Assembly (NCBI GenBank): GCA_023488565.1
Contig: JAMDDZ010000009.1
Span: 1-12,200 of the forward strand
From: Bacillota bacterium
GTDB lineage: Bacteria; Bacillota; Sulfobacillia; Sulfobacillales; Sulfobacillaceae
Reading direction: 5' to 3'
DNA length: 12,200 nucleotides
This document shows positions 1-6,218 of the stretch, piece after piece. The position numbers and the translations under genes are program-made. Position 1 is the stretch's first letter, and every line of letters starts with the position of its first letter. Below the pieces are notes generated by a model. That model searched no databases and was not told the DNA's origin. It saw only the letters and a program-made list of their open reading frames with translations.

Positions 1-445
1 TACACTATTTGGCCTGTTGGGGGCGGCAGGAGCCGCCGTGGCGCCATTAGCAGGGCGACTGGCCGATCGTCGGGATCCCCGGGTTACGGTTTCTTATAGT
101 GTAGCGTTAACAATTTTGGCCTTTTTATGGCTAGCCCCGCTCAACGGTTCGTTATGGGCATTGATTATTGGTATCGTTCTACTGGACCTGGGTGTCCAAT
201 CGGGGCAAATCTCCAACCAATCGAGAATTTATGCCTTGCGCCCAGGTGCCAGGGCACGCCTCAACACTGTGTATATGGGCAGTTATTTTATCGGCGGTTC
301 GTTAGGAGCCGGCATCGGCAGCTGGTCTTGGGGGCACTGGGATTGGACGGGAGTTACCATCACAGGCTTAGCTTTTTTGACAGTGGCTGCTGTCGTCCAC
401 CTTTACAGCTTAAGAAAAAATCCCATGGCCCGAAAGCTTGCCTAA
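1..445 (+). CDS. MFS transporter, C-terminal part (5' end outside window)
   Basis: The frame is open from the window edge and stops with TAA at 443-445, giving about 147 residues of a major facilitator superfamily permease. The visible part has hydrophobic helices separated by the basic loop GRLADRRDPR, which is the cytoplasmic-loop motif typical of MFS proteins. Further on, SNQSRIYALRPGARARLNT followed by a glycine-rich helix (YFIGGSLGAGIGSW) resembles a conserved block of bacterial drug-type MFS exporters in which a helix begins after RLNTVYM. The protein ends in a short basic tail (RKNPMARKLA), as expected for a cytoplasmic C-terminus. About five helices are visible, so roughly the last third of a twelve-helix protein is present. 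The substrate cannot be inferred. The downstream cyclophilin gene is on the same strand but probably has its own promoter. Confidence 0.85.
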   Translation, partial: TLFGLLGAAGAAVAPLAGRLADRRDPRVTVSYSVALTILAFLWLAPLNGSLWALIIGIVLLDLGVQSGQISNQSRIYALRPGARARLNTVYMGSYFIGGSLGAGIGSWSWGHWDWTGVTITGLAFLTVAAVVHLYSLRKNPMARKLA

Positions 446-467
446 TACGTTCCTTGCCGGGTACAAT
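438..467 (+). promoter_or_regulatory. Predicted sigma-A-type promoter for the cyclophilin lipoprotein gene
   Basis: A -35-like TTGCCT (438-443) and a -10-like TACAAT (462-467) are separated by 18 bp. Transcription would start near 474, just upstream of the Shine-Dalgarno site of the next gene. The -35 box overlaps the stop codon of the MFS gene, so the cyclophilin gene need not depend on readthrough. This rests on motif reading only. Confidence 0.4.
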
Positions 468-505
468 GGCCACGACAACGACATTGCTGGGGAGTGGTTC
501 ACTAT

Positions 506-1192
506 ATGTGGCGGCATCATCTCACGAAGGGGCTGATGATAGTGTCAGCTTTGGTACTGATGGCGGGTTGCGGCAGCGCGGCCAGCTCCAAACCTCAACC
601 GAAACCTGTATCGCTAGCCAGTGGACGCAATCTTCGTTGGCCAAAGCCGCCATCCATGGCCATCGACACCTCCGATGTCTATCAGGCGACTGTCAACACC
701 ACAGATGGATCTTTTGTCATTCACTTGTTTACCAAACATGATCCGGTAGCCGTAAACAACTTTGTTTTTTTAGCCCGCCATCGTTTTTTTAATGGAGATA
801 TTATCTTTCGCGTGATTAAGCCCTTTATGTTTCAAACCGGTGACCCTAATAATATTGGTACTGGTGGGCCAGGGTACGAGTGGAATGGCGAATTGCCTAT
901 TTCTTTCCCCTACCAACCGGGAATCGTGGCCATGGCCAACGCAAATAATCCCAATACCAATGGCAGCCAGTTTTTTGTCTGTACCGGGACTGAAAGTGAC
1001 TCCCTCAACTCAGATCCCATTTACACGGAACTTGGTCGAGTCACCTCTGGGATGCCCGTAGTCGAATCCATTGCCAGTGGTGCTGTTAAGACCAACCCGG
1101 TAACCGGCGAAGACAGCTACCCGGTCCATCCTGTCTCGATAAATTCCATCACTATTCAGCAGTCTCCTTCTGGCCCCCCCGATGCCAGTTAA
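506..1192 (+). CDS. Cyclophilin-type peptidyl-prolyl cis-trans isomerase, predicted lipoprotein
   Basis: This 228-residue protein is predicted to catalyse proline cis-trans isomerisation outside the membrane. Residues 1-21 form a short basic region and hydrophobic core ending in LMAG, followed by Cys22. This is a lipobox with Met at -3, so a lipid-anchored extracytoplasmic location is likely. After a linker rich in Ser, Pro and Lys, the cyclophilin domain spans about 58-220. The segment IIFRVIKPFMFQTGD carries the catalytic Arg102 with Phe107 and Gln110, and SQFFV (154-158) is the second active-site strand. I chose ATG 506 over GTG 494 because GGGGAG (489-494) sits 11 nt before 506 and would overlap the GTG. 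The tryptophan of eukaryotic cyclophilins is absent, as is usual for bacterial forms. Its stop codon directly abuts that of the convergent SRAP gene. Likely role: folding of secreted proteins. Confidence 0.9.
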   Translation: MWRHHLTKGLMIVSALVLMAGCGSAASSKPQPKPVSLASGRNLRWPKPPSMAIDTSDVYQATVNTTDGSFVIHLFTKHDPVAVNNFVFLARHRFFNGDIIFRVIKPFMFQTGDPNNIGTGGPGYEWNGELPISFPYQPGIVAMANANNPNTNGSQFFVCTGTESDSLNSDPIYTELGRVTSGMPVVESIASGAVKTNPVTGEDSYPVHPVSINSITIQQSPSGPPDAS

Positions 1193-1840
1193 TTAGTGTG
1201 TTGCTTTCGGTATGACCAATGGTCGCTGCACATCAGGGCCGTCATGGATGGTTCTATTGATGGCAGTGGTAATCCTGACCGCTTCCAACACCACCGTTGG
1301 TTTGGGTTGGCCTTGTAAAGGTTGCCACATTCCCGCGAGCCAGTCATGGACTACCGATTGGTCTAAGATGACAGGCATCCGCGGGTGAATCTCCTCAATC
1401 TCAGGTGTGGCCGCTTGGGTTAATAAAACGACGCGGGAATAGGGTTCAACCGGGGTTGATTGGATCAGTGCTGCCATAGCCCACAGCCGATGCGACGGAG
1501 AAAATATCCGGTACGGATATTTTCCCGTCTGATGCCACTCATAAAAGCTATCGGCCACAACCAGCGCACGCCGTCCGTCGCGAAAGCTAGGCTTTTCTAA
1601 AAAGCTTTCGACTCGAACGTTGATAATTTGACGCGATGGGTTCCATGGCGGAGGCCAACCCCATCGCACCATACCTCCCCACACCACGGTGCCTCCCAGA
1701 ACCATCGTTAGGATATCGGAGCCAGGAGCAATATTAAACCGCGGTTGCCATAATGCCGCGCTGGAAGGATGGCGCATGGTAAAGGGAAATACCGCTTGCA
1801 CGTCACTAATCGACACTCCCAGCGAAAATCGCCCACACAT
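1193..1840 (-). CDS. yedK: SOS response-associated peptidase (SRAP) family protein, YedK/HMCES-like
   Basis: This is a 215-residue SRAP protein. Known family members form a thiazolidine crosslink between Cys2 and abasic sites in single-stranded DNA, shielding them during replication. The mature N-terminus MCGRFSL is intact once Met1 is removed. Asn74 (in INVRVESF), Glu101 (FYEW) and His152 (HPRMPV) fall where E. coli YedK has Asn75, Glu105 and His160. RFNIAPG (34-40) and EKPSFR (82-87) are further family blocks. The open frame extends 31 codons upstream, but AAGGTGGGG lies just before ATG 1840 and catalysis requires Cys at position 2, so 1840 is the start. Family-typical NARAE reads NVRVE here. 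No GAAC-N4-GTTC LexA site is visible upstream, so SOS control is not evident. The neighbouring genes do not suggest a repair operon. Confidence 0.95.
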   Translation of the reverse strand: MCGRFSLGVSISDVQAVFPFTMRHPSSAALWQPRFNIAPGSDILTMVLGGTVVWGGMVRWGWPPPWNPSRQIINVRVESFLEKPSFRDGRRALVVADSFYEWHQTGKYPYRIFSPSHRLWAMAALIQSTPVEPYSRVVLLTQAATPEIEEIHPRMPVILDQSVVHDWLAGMWQPLQGQPKPTVVLEAVRITTAINRTIHDGPDVQRPLVIPKATH

Positions 1841-1948
1841 TGGAATTTCCCCACCTTGTGTTACGCAGTTTAATCTTCTACCATTACCATAATGCAAAAA
1901 TGGTCGGCGTTCTATCCAGGGTTTTGGGATCACTCGGACTTCGGGGGT

Positions 1949-1960
1949 TTGTCATGACAA
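1949..1960. promoter_or_regulatory. 12-bp perfect palindrome in the SRAP/DUF89 divergent region
   Basis: TTGTCATGACAA is a perfect inverted repeat without spacer. It lies in the 152-bp region between the divergent SRAP (start 1840) and DUF89 (start 1993) genes, 32 bp before the latter. It could be a dimeric regulator site. The half TTGTCA resembles a -35 box on either strand, but I do not see a convincing -10 partner at 16-18 bp on either side. Confidence 0.3.
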
Positions 1961-1980
1961 TTTTACCGTGAAACTTTTTG

Positions 1981-1985
1981 AGGAG
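1981..1985 (+). promoter_or_regulatory. Shine-Dalgarno site deciding the GTG start of the DUF89 gene
   Basis: AGGAG (1981-1985) lies 7 nt before GTG 1993. It supports this non-ATG start, and the N-terminal CPSC motif of the family begins only six codons later. Confidence 0.65.
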
Positions 1986-1992
1986 TGACTAG

Positions 1993-2838
1993 GTGGAAAT
2001 TCAGCCGGAGTGCCCAAGTTGCGTGTCATTACAACTGATGCGGACTATTCAGCATCGAAATTTGGCCAATTGGCGGCCGATCATGGCCGAAACTTTGGTG
2101 TCCACTGCAGGGTTTTGGCAGTCAGCTGACAATCCAGGACTGATCATTGGCCAAATGTATCATCGCGTCAATCAACTGACCGATTGCCAAGATCCCTATA
2201 GGGAGCAGCGTCGGCGTGCCAACCAACTTGCCGAACTATATTGGCAACGTCATCCAGTGGCACTGGAAAATCTCCATCACCGACTGCTGTATGCAACGGC
2301 TGGCAATATCATTGATGCGGGGCTTAATGCCAACCCCGAAGAAAGTTTTTCTCAGTTGGACCAGGCCATAGGACAAAAATTCGCTCATGACGACAGCCAA
2401 AAGTTCTTCGATAACCTGCCGACTCCGGCCACATTGCTATATATTACCGACAATTCCGGTGAAGCGGTGTTTGACCGAGAAGTTGTTCGGTCTCTAGCCC
2501 AGAGGGGATACCGCATCATATTAATGGTCCGTGGAAACCCCTTTCTTAATGACATGACGCGGGTCGAGGCAGAGGAATTAGGATTTTCTGATCTTGTCGA
2601 CACCATCTACGATACGGGAACAGCATTGGCCGGATTTGATCTGGTGCCATTAGAGCCTCGAACCCGGCAAGCGATTGAGCGCCTTGACGGCTGGATTCTT
2701 AAGGGTATAGCCAATCTGGAGATTCAATCCCATCATCCGGCGTCCGTACCGCGGCTTTTTTTGTATCGAGCCAAGTGTCCTCCGACCGCGCGTCTCGCAG
2801 CGGTGCCGTGGAACAGCAATGTCGCCTGGGTGGGGTAG
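1993..2838 (+). CDS. DUF89 family protein (damage-control phosphatase / ARMT1-like domain)
   Basis: This 281-residue protein matches stand-alone DUF89 proteins, a family of metal-dependent phosphatases proposed to remove damaged or surplus phosphometabolites. The N-terminus has the CxxC pair Cys7/Cys10 typical of the prokaryotic subfamily, followed by a helical region with AGNIIDAG (103-110). The central fold has YITDNSGEAVFDRE (150-163) with the metal-binding pair Asp153-Asn154, then VRGNPFLNDMTR (179-190). Near the end are WILKGIANLEI (234-244) and YRAKCPPTARLA (258-269), which correspond to the family's KGxGNFE and KCPxxA blocks. In the former, the usual Gly-Asn-Phe reads Ala-Asn-Leu. The start is GTG 1993. 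The natural substrate is unknown. The next gene has its own probable promoter, so no operon partner is clear. Confidence 0.8.
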   Translation: MEIQPECPSCVSLQLMRTIQHRNLANWRPIMAETLVSTAGFWQSADNPGLIIGQMYHRVNQLTDCQDPYREQRRRANQLAELYWQRHPVALENLHHRLLYATAGNIIDAGLNANPEESFSQLDQAIGQKFAHDDSQKFFDNLPTPATLLYITDNSGEAVFDREVVRSLAQRGYRIILMVRGNPFLNDMTRVEAEELGFSDLVDTIYDTGTALAGFDLVPLEPRTRQAIERLDGWILKGIANLEIQSHHPASVPRLFLYRAKCPPTARLAAVPWNSNVAWVG

Positions 2839-2866
2839 CCATCATGCGTCTTCCTAAAAAATGGGT

Positions 2867-2880
2867 ATCCTAATTAGAAT
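2867..2880. repeat. Imperfect palindrome downstream of DUF89 gene
   Basis: ATCCTAATTAGAAT is a near-perfect inverted repeat with an 8-bp exact core, CTAATTAG. It lies 28 bp after the DUF89 stop and about 50 bp before the -10-like box of the LCP-like gene. It is too AT-rich and lacks a T-run, so it is a poor intrinsic terminator. An operator role is possible but unsupported. Confidence 0.2.
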
Positions 2881-2916
2881 TCACCGGATCTTTAAAACAG
2901 ATTTTTGAAATCCTGG

Positions 2917-2922
2917 TACAAT
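2917..2922 (+). promoter_or_regulatory. Possible -10 box upstream of the LCP-like / GT-C unit
   Basis: TACAAT at 2917-2922 lies in the 115-bp gap before the LCP-like gene and would give a start site near 2929. The -35 region is poor: only the T/A-rich TTTAAAAC at 2891-2898 is near the right distance, and TTGAAA at 2905 is too close. The same TACAAT hexamer occurs upstream of the cyclophilin gene. Confidence 0.3.
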
Positions 2923-2953
2923 AAGCTGTGATTTTTTCGACTAAAATACAGAG

Positions 2954-3700
2954 ATGGGAGCGATGGTCACGAGGCGACCAATGCCGCGGGTTTCCGAAGG
3001 ATTTTCAATACGGTATCTGTGGATAATGGGTATCATGGCGATGACTGGGGCGTTAGTTATTACCCTGTCTTTGCTTTTCCATTCCCGGATCCCAACCCGA
3101 GTAAGCCCGATTGAATTGCGCGAGCACCAACCTTCTAAGATTTTGGTTGGTGTACGAGGTACGATGACGGAGCCAGCATTTTTTGGGTTCCTAGCGATCG
3201 TCAACCCCAAGTCCCAGGTGCTCTCCGTGGTCCCCGTCAGCGGAAAACTTTTGGTGAATGGCGTACCCCTTTATGTGGCTACTGCCGGAAAGACGGCTAA
3301 AGAAGACGCCGCTTTGGTTTCTCGTGCAACGGGAGTGCCATTTCACAGCTATTTCTTTTTAACTGCATCTGACTTGACCCTGGTGCTAAATGCTCTTTAC
3401 TATCATACAGGGCATTGGCCAACCAGAGATACTCCCAGCACCATGCTAAACAATTTGGGATATCCCTACGGACCCAGCCACGGATGGAATACGGTCAACT
3501 TATTGTCACGCATTGTTCAAACACTGCCATCGGTAAGCCCTATCGCGGCATCGCATTTATTGGGGGTAACGAAAACGTCAGTGACCAACTTAACCAGCTA
3601 CCAATTGTTTCTCCTAGCCAACTATATCCGCGGAGATAACTTACAACTAGGACACATGGCTGATTTTCGTTCGTATCCTGCAAGGAGACATCATGGCTAA
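2954..3700 (+). CDS. Membrane-anchored LCP (LytR-CpsA-Psr)-like protein lacking canonical catalytic residues
   Basis: This 248-residue protein has one membrane segment (about 21-42) and an outside domain. The order of conserved blocks matches LCP proteins, which transfer polyprenyl-linked glycopolymers to the cell wall. These are ILVGV (63-67), IVNPKSQVLSVVPV (82-95), GVPFHSYFFLTASDLTLVLNAL (127-148) and TSVTNLTSYQLFLL (208-221). LCP enzymes normally have an Arg-rich segment with Asp after the first strand and an IPRDT-like sequence. Here those places read TMTEPAFFGF and VVPVSGKLL, so the phosphate-binding Arg and Asp residues are missing. It is also shorter than typical LCP enzymes. It may be a non-catalytic binding or scaffold protein. 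The start is ambiguous: ATG 2954 has a weak ribosome site, while ATG 2981 (codon 10) follows GAGG at 6 nt. It overlaps the GT-C gene by 8 nt, so the two are probably co-translated. Confidence 0.65.
   Translation: MGAMVTRRPMPRVSEGFSIRYLWIMGIMAMTGALVITLSLLFHSRIPTRVSPIELREHQPSKILVGVRGTMTEPAFFGFLAIVNPKSQVLSVVPVSGKLLVNGVPLYVATAGKTAKEDAALVSRATGVPFHSYFFLTASDLTLVLNALYYHTGHWPTRDTPSTMLNNLGYPYGPSHGWNTVNLLSRIVQTLPSVSPIAASHLLGVTKTSVTNLTSYQLFLLANYIRGDNLQLGHMADFRSYPARRHHG
3682..3687 (+). promoter_or_regulatory. Shine-Dalgarno site inside the LCP-like gene for the GT-C gene
   Basis: AAGGAG (3682-3687) is 5 nt before ATG 3693, within the last codons of the preceding gene. The strong site and the 8-nt gene overlap point to a single transcript with coupled translation. 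Confidence 0.7.
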
Positions 3701-4922
3701 CGAATTGAACTTTCCTACCACTAATATGCCAGTGACGTCCGACGTAGTACTGAGACCCCAATCGTCCACTACAGTTCGCATTCGGTCCATAGTCTGGCTT
3801 ATCGTCTTATCTCGTTTGTTTTTCATGGAGGTGGCAACCCTGGCTTATTTATATTTGCCGCACGCCTGGGTGGAAGCGCCTCCGGGTACCTTGCCACCCA
3901 CGGGCAGTTTAGCCTACCGTGCCATATTAGGATTATGGGTTCATTGGGATGGGTTATGGTACTACTCTATCGCCAACTTTGGTTACGCCGGGCGCGCTAC
4001 CGCCACAGCCTTTTTCCCGCTCTACCCGCTGGCGATCCGCCTTTTCGGTAGTGGAGTGATAGGCGGTCTGGTGGTGAGTTGGGCTTCATTTGCGCTGGCA
4101 ATGTGGTTTCTCATTCGATTGGTGTCTCAAGAATTGGGGCCGAAGGCGGCGTGGTATTCTGGCCTTGCCATGGCATTTTTTCCTACCGCATTCTATGCTA
4201 ATGCGGTATACTCCGAGTCGTTATTCTTGGCCTTGGCATTAAGTGCGCTGTACTACGCACGAAATCGCCGATATTGGCTTGCTGGGCCACTAGCAGCCTT
4301 AACCACTTTGGTCAGCATATATGGGGGCATTTTGACCATCCCCCTTGTGTTATTATTGTGGACCCAAGAACGTCCACACTGGAAGAAGTTTTTCCATGCC
4401 CTATGGCCTTCCGCCGGCCTCGTAGCGTATATGGCGTTCTTGGTCACCAAATTCGGGGATCCCTTAGTGTTTGAACACGCCCAATCCAATTGGGGCAGGC
4501 ACTTTGAATTGATGTGGAATACGCTGTGGTCTGGGTGGGTGGTCACCGAACATGTATGGCGAAGCGCGATCAATCCTGTAGTGCTGTTTCAAACCGGGCT
4601 GCCATCACTGAGGCCCAGTAATTTTTACGATTTGCTCTTTGCTATGGTAGCCATAGTTGTAGCGATTTTCACGGTCAAGCGTATGCCCTTATATCTCTGG
4701 CTTTATATGGTTCTAGCACTAATGGTGCCATTATCCTACCCTGCAGCCGGCACACCGCTTATGTCGATGCCCCGATTAATACTAGAAGCGTTTCCGGTCT
4801 TTATCGGCTTGGGTGTGTTAATGCAGGAGCGTCAGTGGCTTCGCTGGGTATACTTTGTGGTCGGTTTGCCAATCGGCATCCTATTTGTCTCGTTGTTCGC
4901 CACTGCACATTGGGTGGCATAG
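3693..4922 (+). CDS. PIG-V-like integral membrane mannosyltransferase (GT-C fold)
   Basis: This 409-residue multi-pass protein resembles the bacterial relatives of PIG-V. These are GT-C glycosyltransferases that use a polyprenyl-phosphate sugar, usually mannose, on the outer membrane face. After a first helix (about 32-55), the extracytoplasmic loop holds HWDGLWYYSIANFGY (84-98), in which Asp86 is the expected catalytic acid. AFFPLYPLAIR (106-116) and FFPTAFYANAVYSESLFL (162-179) are further hallmark blocks. Around nine to eleven hydrophobic segments follow to the C-terminus. The start ATG 3693 follows AAGGAG. The upstream overlapping gene encodes an LCP-like wall-polymer protein, so a joint role in building or attaching a surface glycan is plausible. 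Donor and acceptor cannot be read from the sequence. A hairpin follows 12 bp downstream. Confidence 0.8.
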   Translation: MANELNFPTTNMPVTSDVVLRPQSSTTVRIRSIVWLIVLSRLFFMEVATLAYLYLPHAWVEAPPGTLPPTGSLAYRAILGLWVHWDGLWYYSIANFGYAGRATATAFFPLYPLAIRLFGSGVIGGLVVSWASFALAMWFLIRLVSQELGPKAAWYSGLAMAFFPTAFYANAVYSESLFLALALSALYYARNRRYWLAGPLAALTTLVSIYGGILTIPLVLLLWTQERPHWKKFFHALWPSAGLVAYMAFLVTKFGDPLVFEHAQSNWGRHFELMWNTLWSGWVVTEHVWRSAINPVVLFQTGLPSLRPSNFYDLLFAMVAIVVAIFTVKRMPLYLWLYMVLALMVPLSYPAAGTPLMSMPRLILEAFPVFIGLGVLMQERQWLRWVYFVVGLPIGILFVSLFATAHWVA

Positions 4923-4934
4923 CCGAATTGGAAA

Positions 4935-4974
4935 GGGTGGAACGGTCCGTCACAACACGCGAACCGTCCCGCCC
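4935..4974. terminator. Hairpin between convergent GT-C and Fe-S carrier genes
   Basis: Arms 4935-4946 (GGGTGGAACGGT) and 4963-4974 (ACCGTCCCGCCC) pair over 12 positions with one G-T pair and one A-C mismatch, around a 16-nt loop. It lies in the 64-bp gap between converging stop codons. There is no T-run after the plus-strand arm. On the minus strand the arm is followed by TTTCC. A bidirectional terminator is likely but not textbook. Confidence 0.5.
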
Positions 4975-4986
4975 GTTAACGCCGTC

Positions 4987-5307
4987 TTAGTGTCCGCCGC
5001 ATCCGCAACCAGACCCGGCATTGGGGTTACTGATCATAAATCCCTCTCGGAGGGGTTCCGAACGATAATCAATGACACAACCCGCCACATGCGGTTGACT
5101 ATCCTCATCAATCACTAGGGTTAGTCCCCCCTGCTGTAGGGTCATATCGCGATCACTCAGAGAATCATCCCAAAACATTCGGTACCCGATGCTGCCGCAC
5201 CCGCAAGTTTGAGCTGCCGTAACGCGAACGTATTCCGCCTTGCGGTCCTGGCTAAGCTGGGAGAAGGCCTGCAACGCCTCAGGGGTCACGGTAACTGCAA
5301 TCTCCAT
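4987..5307 (-). CDS. A-type Fe-S cluster carrier protein (IscA/HesB family)
   Basis: This 106-residue protein belongs to the A-type carriers, which bind and pass on Fe-S clusters or iron to target apoproteins in the cytoplasm. Three family cysteines are present: Cys35 (in QTCGCG), Cys101 and Cys103 (in GSGCGCGGH). These sit almost exactly where E. coli IscA has 35, 99 and 101. An extra Cys37 gives CGC at the first site, and Cys77 is also present. Conserved CVIDYR (77-82) and FMISNPNAGSG (90-100) confirm the fold. The frame extends further upstream, but AAAGGAGGG lies 9 nt before ATG 5307 and the family N-terminus (ITVTPEA-like) starts there. It lies 40 bp downstream of the TauE/SafE gene on the same strand, so it is probably co-transcribed with it. 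No isc or suf assembly genes are nearby. Confidence 0.92.
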   Translation of the reverse strand: MEIAVTVTPEALQAFSQLSQDRKAEYVRVTAAQTCGCGSIGYRMFWDDSLSDRDMTLQQGGLTLVIDEDSQPHVAGCVIDYRSEPLREGFMISNPNAGSGCGCGGH

Positions 5308-5347
5308 GTAAGCATCCCTCCTTTGATCTATGATATGCTCCTCCCTG

Positions 5348-6130
5348 TTAGGTGTAAAGATCCGGCACGTTAATCCCAATCATATAAAGAGATGCAACAA
5401 CCAAAATCAGTGCAACCATCCAAGACAATGTGCGGGTCTGTCCAATTTTTTTGGCCCACGGTGCGCGGACAACTGTCCCAAGGCTCCCACCGACAATATA
5501 TTCGGCCACGATACGCCAGTCGATGTGATGATCAATGGCATAGGGAATGGCATTCACAATGCTCAAGGATCCGACTGATACCAGAGAATTTCCCACGGCC
5601 GCCACTAAGGAGAGGCCACTGAAAATTAACGAAGGCAGTATCAGAAATCCGCCTCCTATACCAAAAAATCCTGCCATCGCACCTGATAAAAATCCTAGCG
5701 CCATGGTCACACTCACATTTGGTCGTGGCGCCCCCGAGACGAGCGTAATTGATTGAAGAGTACCTGCCATGAACGCGGCGTTAAAAAGCATCAGACATCC
5801 CAAAAGAACCATCAACAGGTGCATGGCAAAACCCGATCGCACATCGCGTCCTAAAAACAGGCCCAAAAAACCTGGTACAGTAAATGCCAGCGCTGTAGAC
5901 CAACTGATAGTCCTACGGACTGCATGCGGAATGACACTTATCCAAGTTGTTACAGCGATTGCCACGACAGTGGTACCCATGGCAAGTTTAATATTTTTTA
6001 AACCTACAACGTAGATCATTACCGGGATGGCCAAAGCGGACCCTCCGCCGCCAGCTAACGATAAAATCAATCCGATGAAAAATCCCGCGCCGATGGCCAC
6101 CAGGTTTTGGGCCCACGTTAAAATCGGCAT
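5348..6130 (-). CDS. TauE/SafE family membrane exporter (sulfite / sulfoacetate-type permease)
   Basis: This 260-residue protein with about eight membrane segments belongs to the TauE/SafE (DUF81) family, whose characterised members move organosulfur anions or sulfite out of the cell. It shows the internal duplication of the family. The first half has LSLAGGGGSALAIPVMIY (from about 23), with the run Gly27-30, followed by a Gly-Thr-Thr helix. The second half has GFLSGAMAGFFGIGGG (146-161), then LPSLIFSGLSL and an Asn-Ser-Leu helix. The frame is open back to 6193, but AAAGG lies about 9 nt before ATG 6130 and directly abuts the in-frame ATG 6139. I therefore prefer 6130. It leads a minus-strand pair with the Fe-S carrier gene. 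In a sulfur-oxidising host, sulfite export would fit, but the substrate is not encoded in any motif I can see. Confidence 0.88.
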   Translation of the reverse strand: MPILTWAQNLVAIGAGFFIGLILSLAGGGGSALAIPVMIYVVGLKNIKLAMGTTVVAIAVTTWISVIPHAVRRTISWSTALAFTVPGFLGLFLGRDVRSGFAMHLLMVLLGCLMLFNAAFMAGTLQSITLVSGAPRPNVSVTMALGFLSGAMAGFFGIGGGFLILPSLIFSGLSLVAAVGNSLVSVGSLSIVNAIPYAIDHHIDWRIVAEYIVGGSLGTVVRAPWAKKIGQTRTLSWMVALILVVASLYMIGINVPDLYT

Positions 6131-6218
6131 GGACGTCATCCTTTCGTGGCAGTCTACAATACCGGTAATATGGATTAAATTAAAAGAAAACATGTAATGG
6201 CAACAAGGAGTGTGAGAA
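6131..6218. promoter_or_regulatory. Divergent intergenic region between TauE/SafE and YihY genes
   Basis: These 88 bp must carry the promoters for both directions. On the minus strand, TTTAAT (revcomp of 6175-6180) and TATTGT (revcomp of 6155-6160 plus flank) form a weak pair near 17 bp apart. On the plus strand TACAAT (6155-6160) and TAATAT (6166-6171) are -10-like but lack a good -35. An 8-bp palindrome TACCGGTA (6160-6167) sits in the middle. AAGGAG (6205-6210) serves the YihY gene. Confidence 0.3.

Noticed and set aside
127..741. 204-codon open frame on the plus strand crossing the MFS end and cyclophilin start
   Set aside because: It is out of frame with two recognisable genes, has a Cys/His/Arg-rich unnatural composition, and resembles no family.
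1841..1933. 31-codon N-terminal extension of the SRAP gene
   Set aside because: Catalysis in this family needs Cys at position 2, and a good ribosome site lies directly before ATG 1840.
1841..1992. LexA box upstream of the SRAP gene
   Set aside because: A GTTC occurs near 1909, but its partner at the right spacing reads ACCA-like rather than GAAC, so the Firmicute consensus is not met.
2905..2922. TTGAAA (2905-2910) as -35 for TACAAT (2917-2922)
   Set aside because: The spacing is only 6 bp, far below the 16-18 bp needed.
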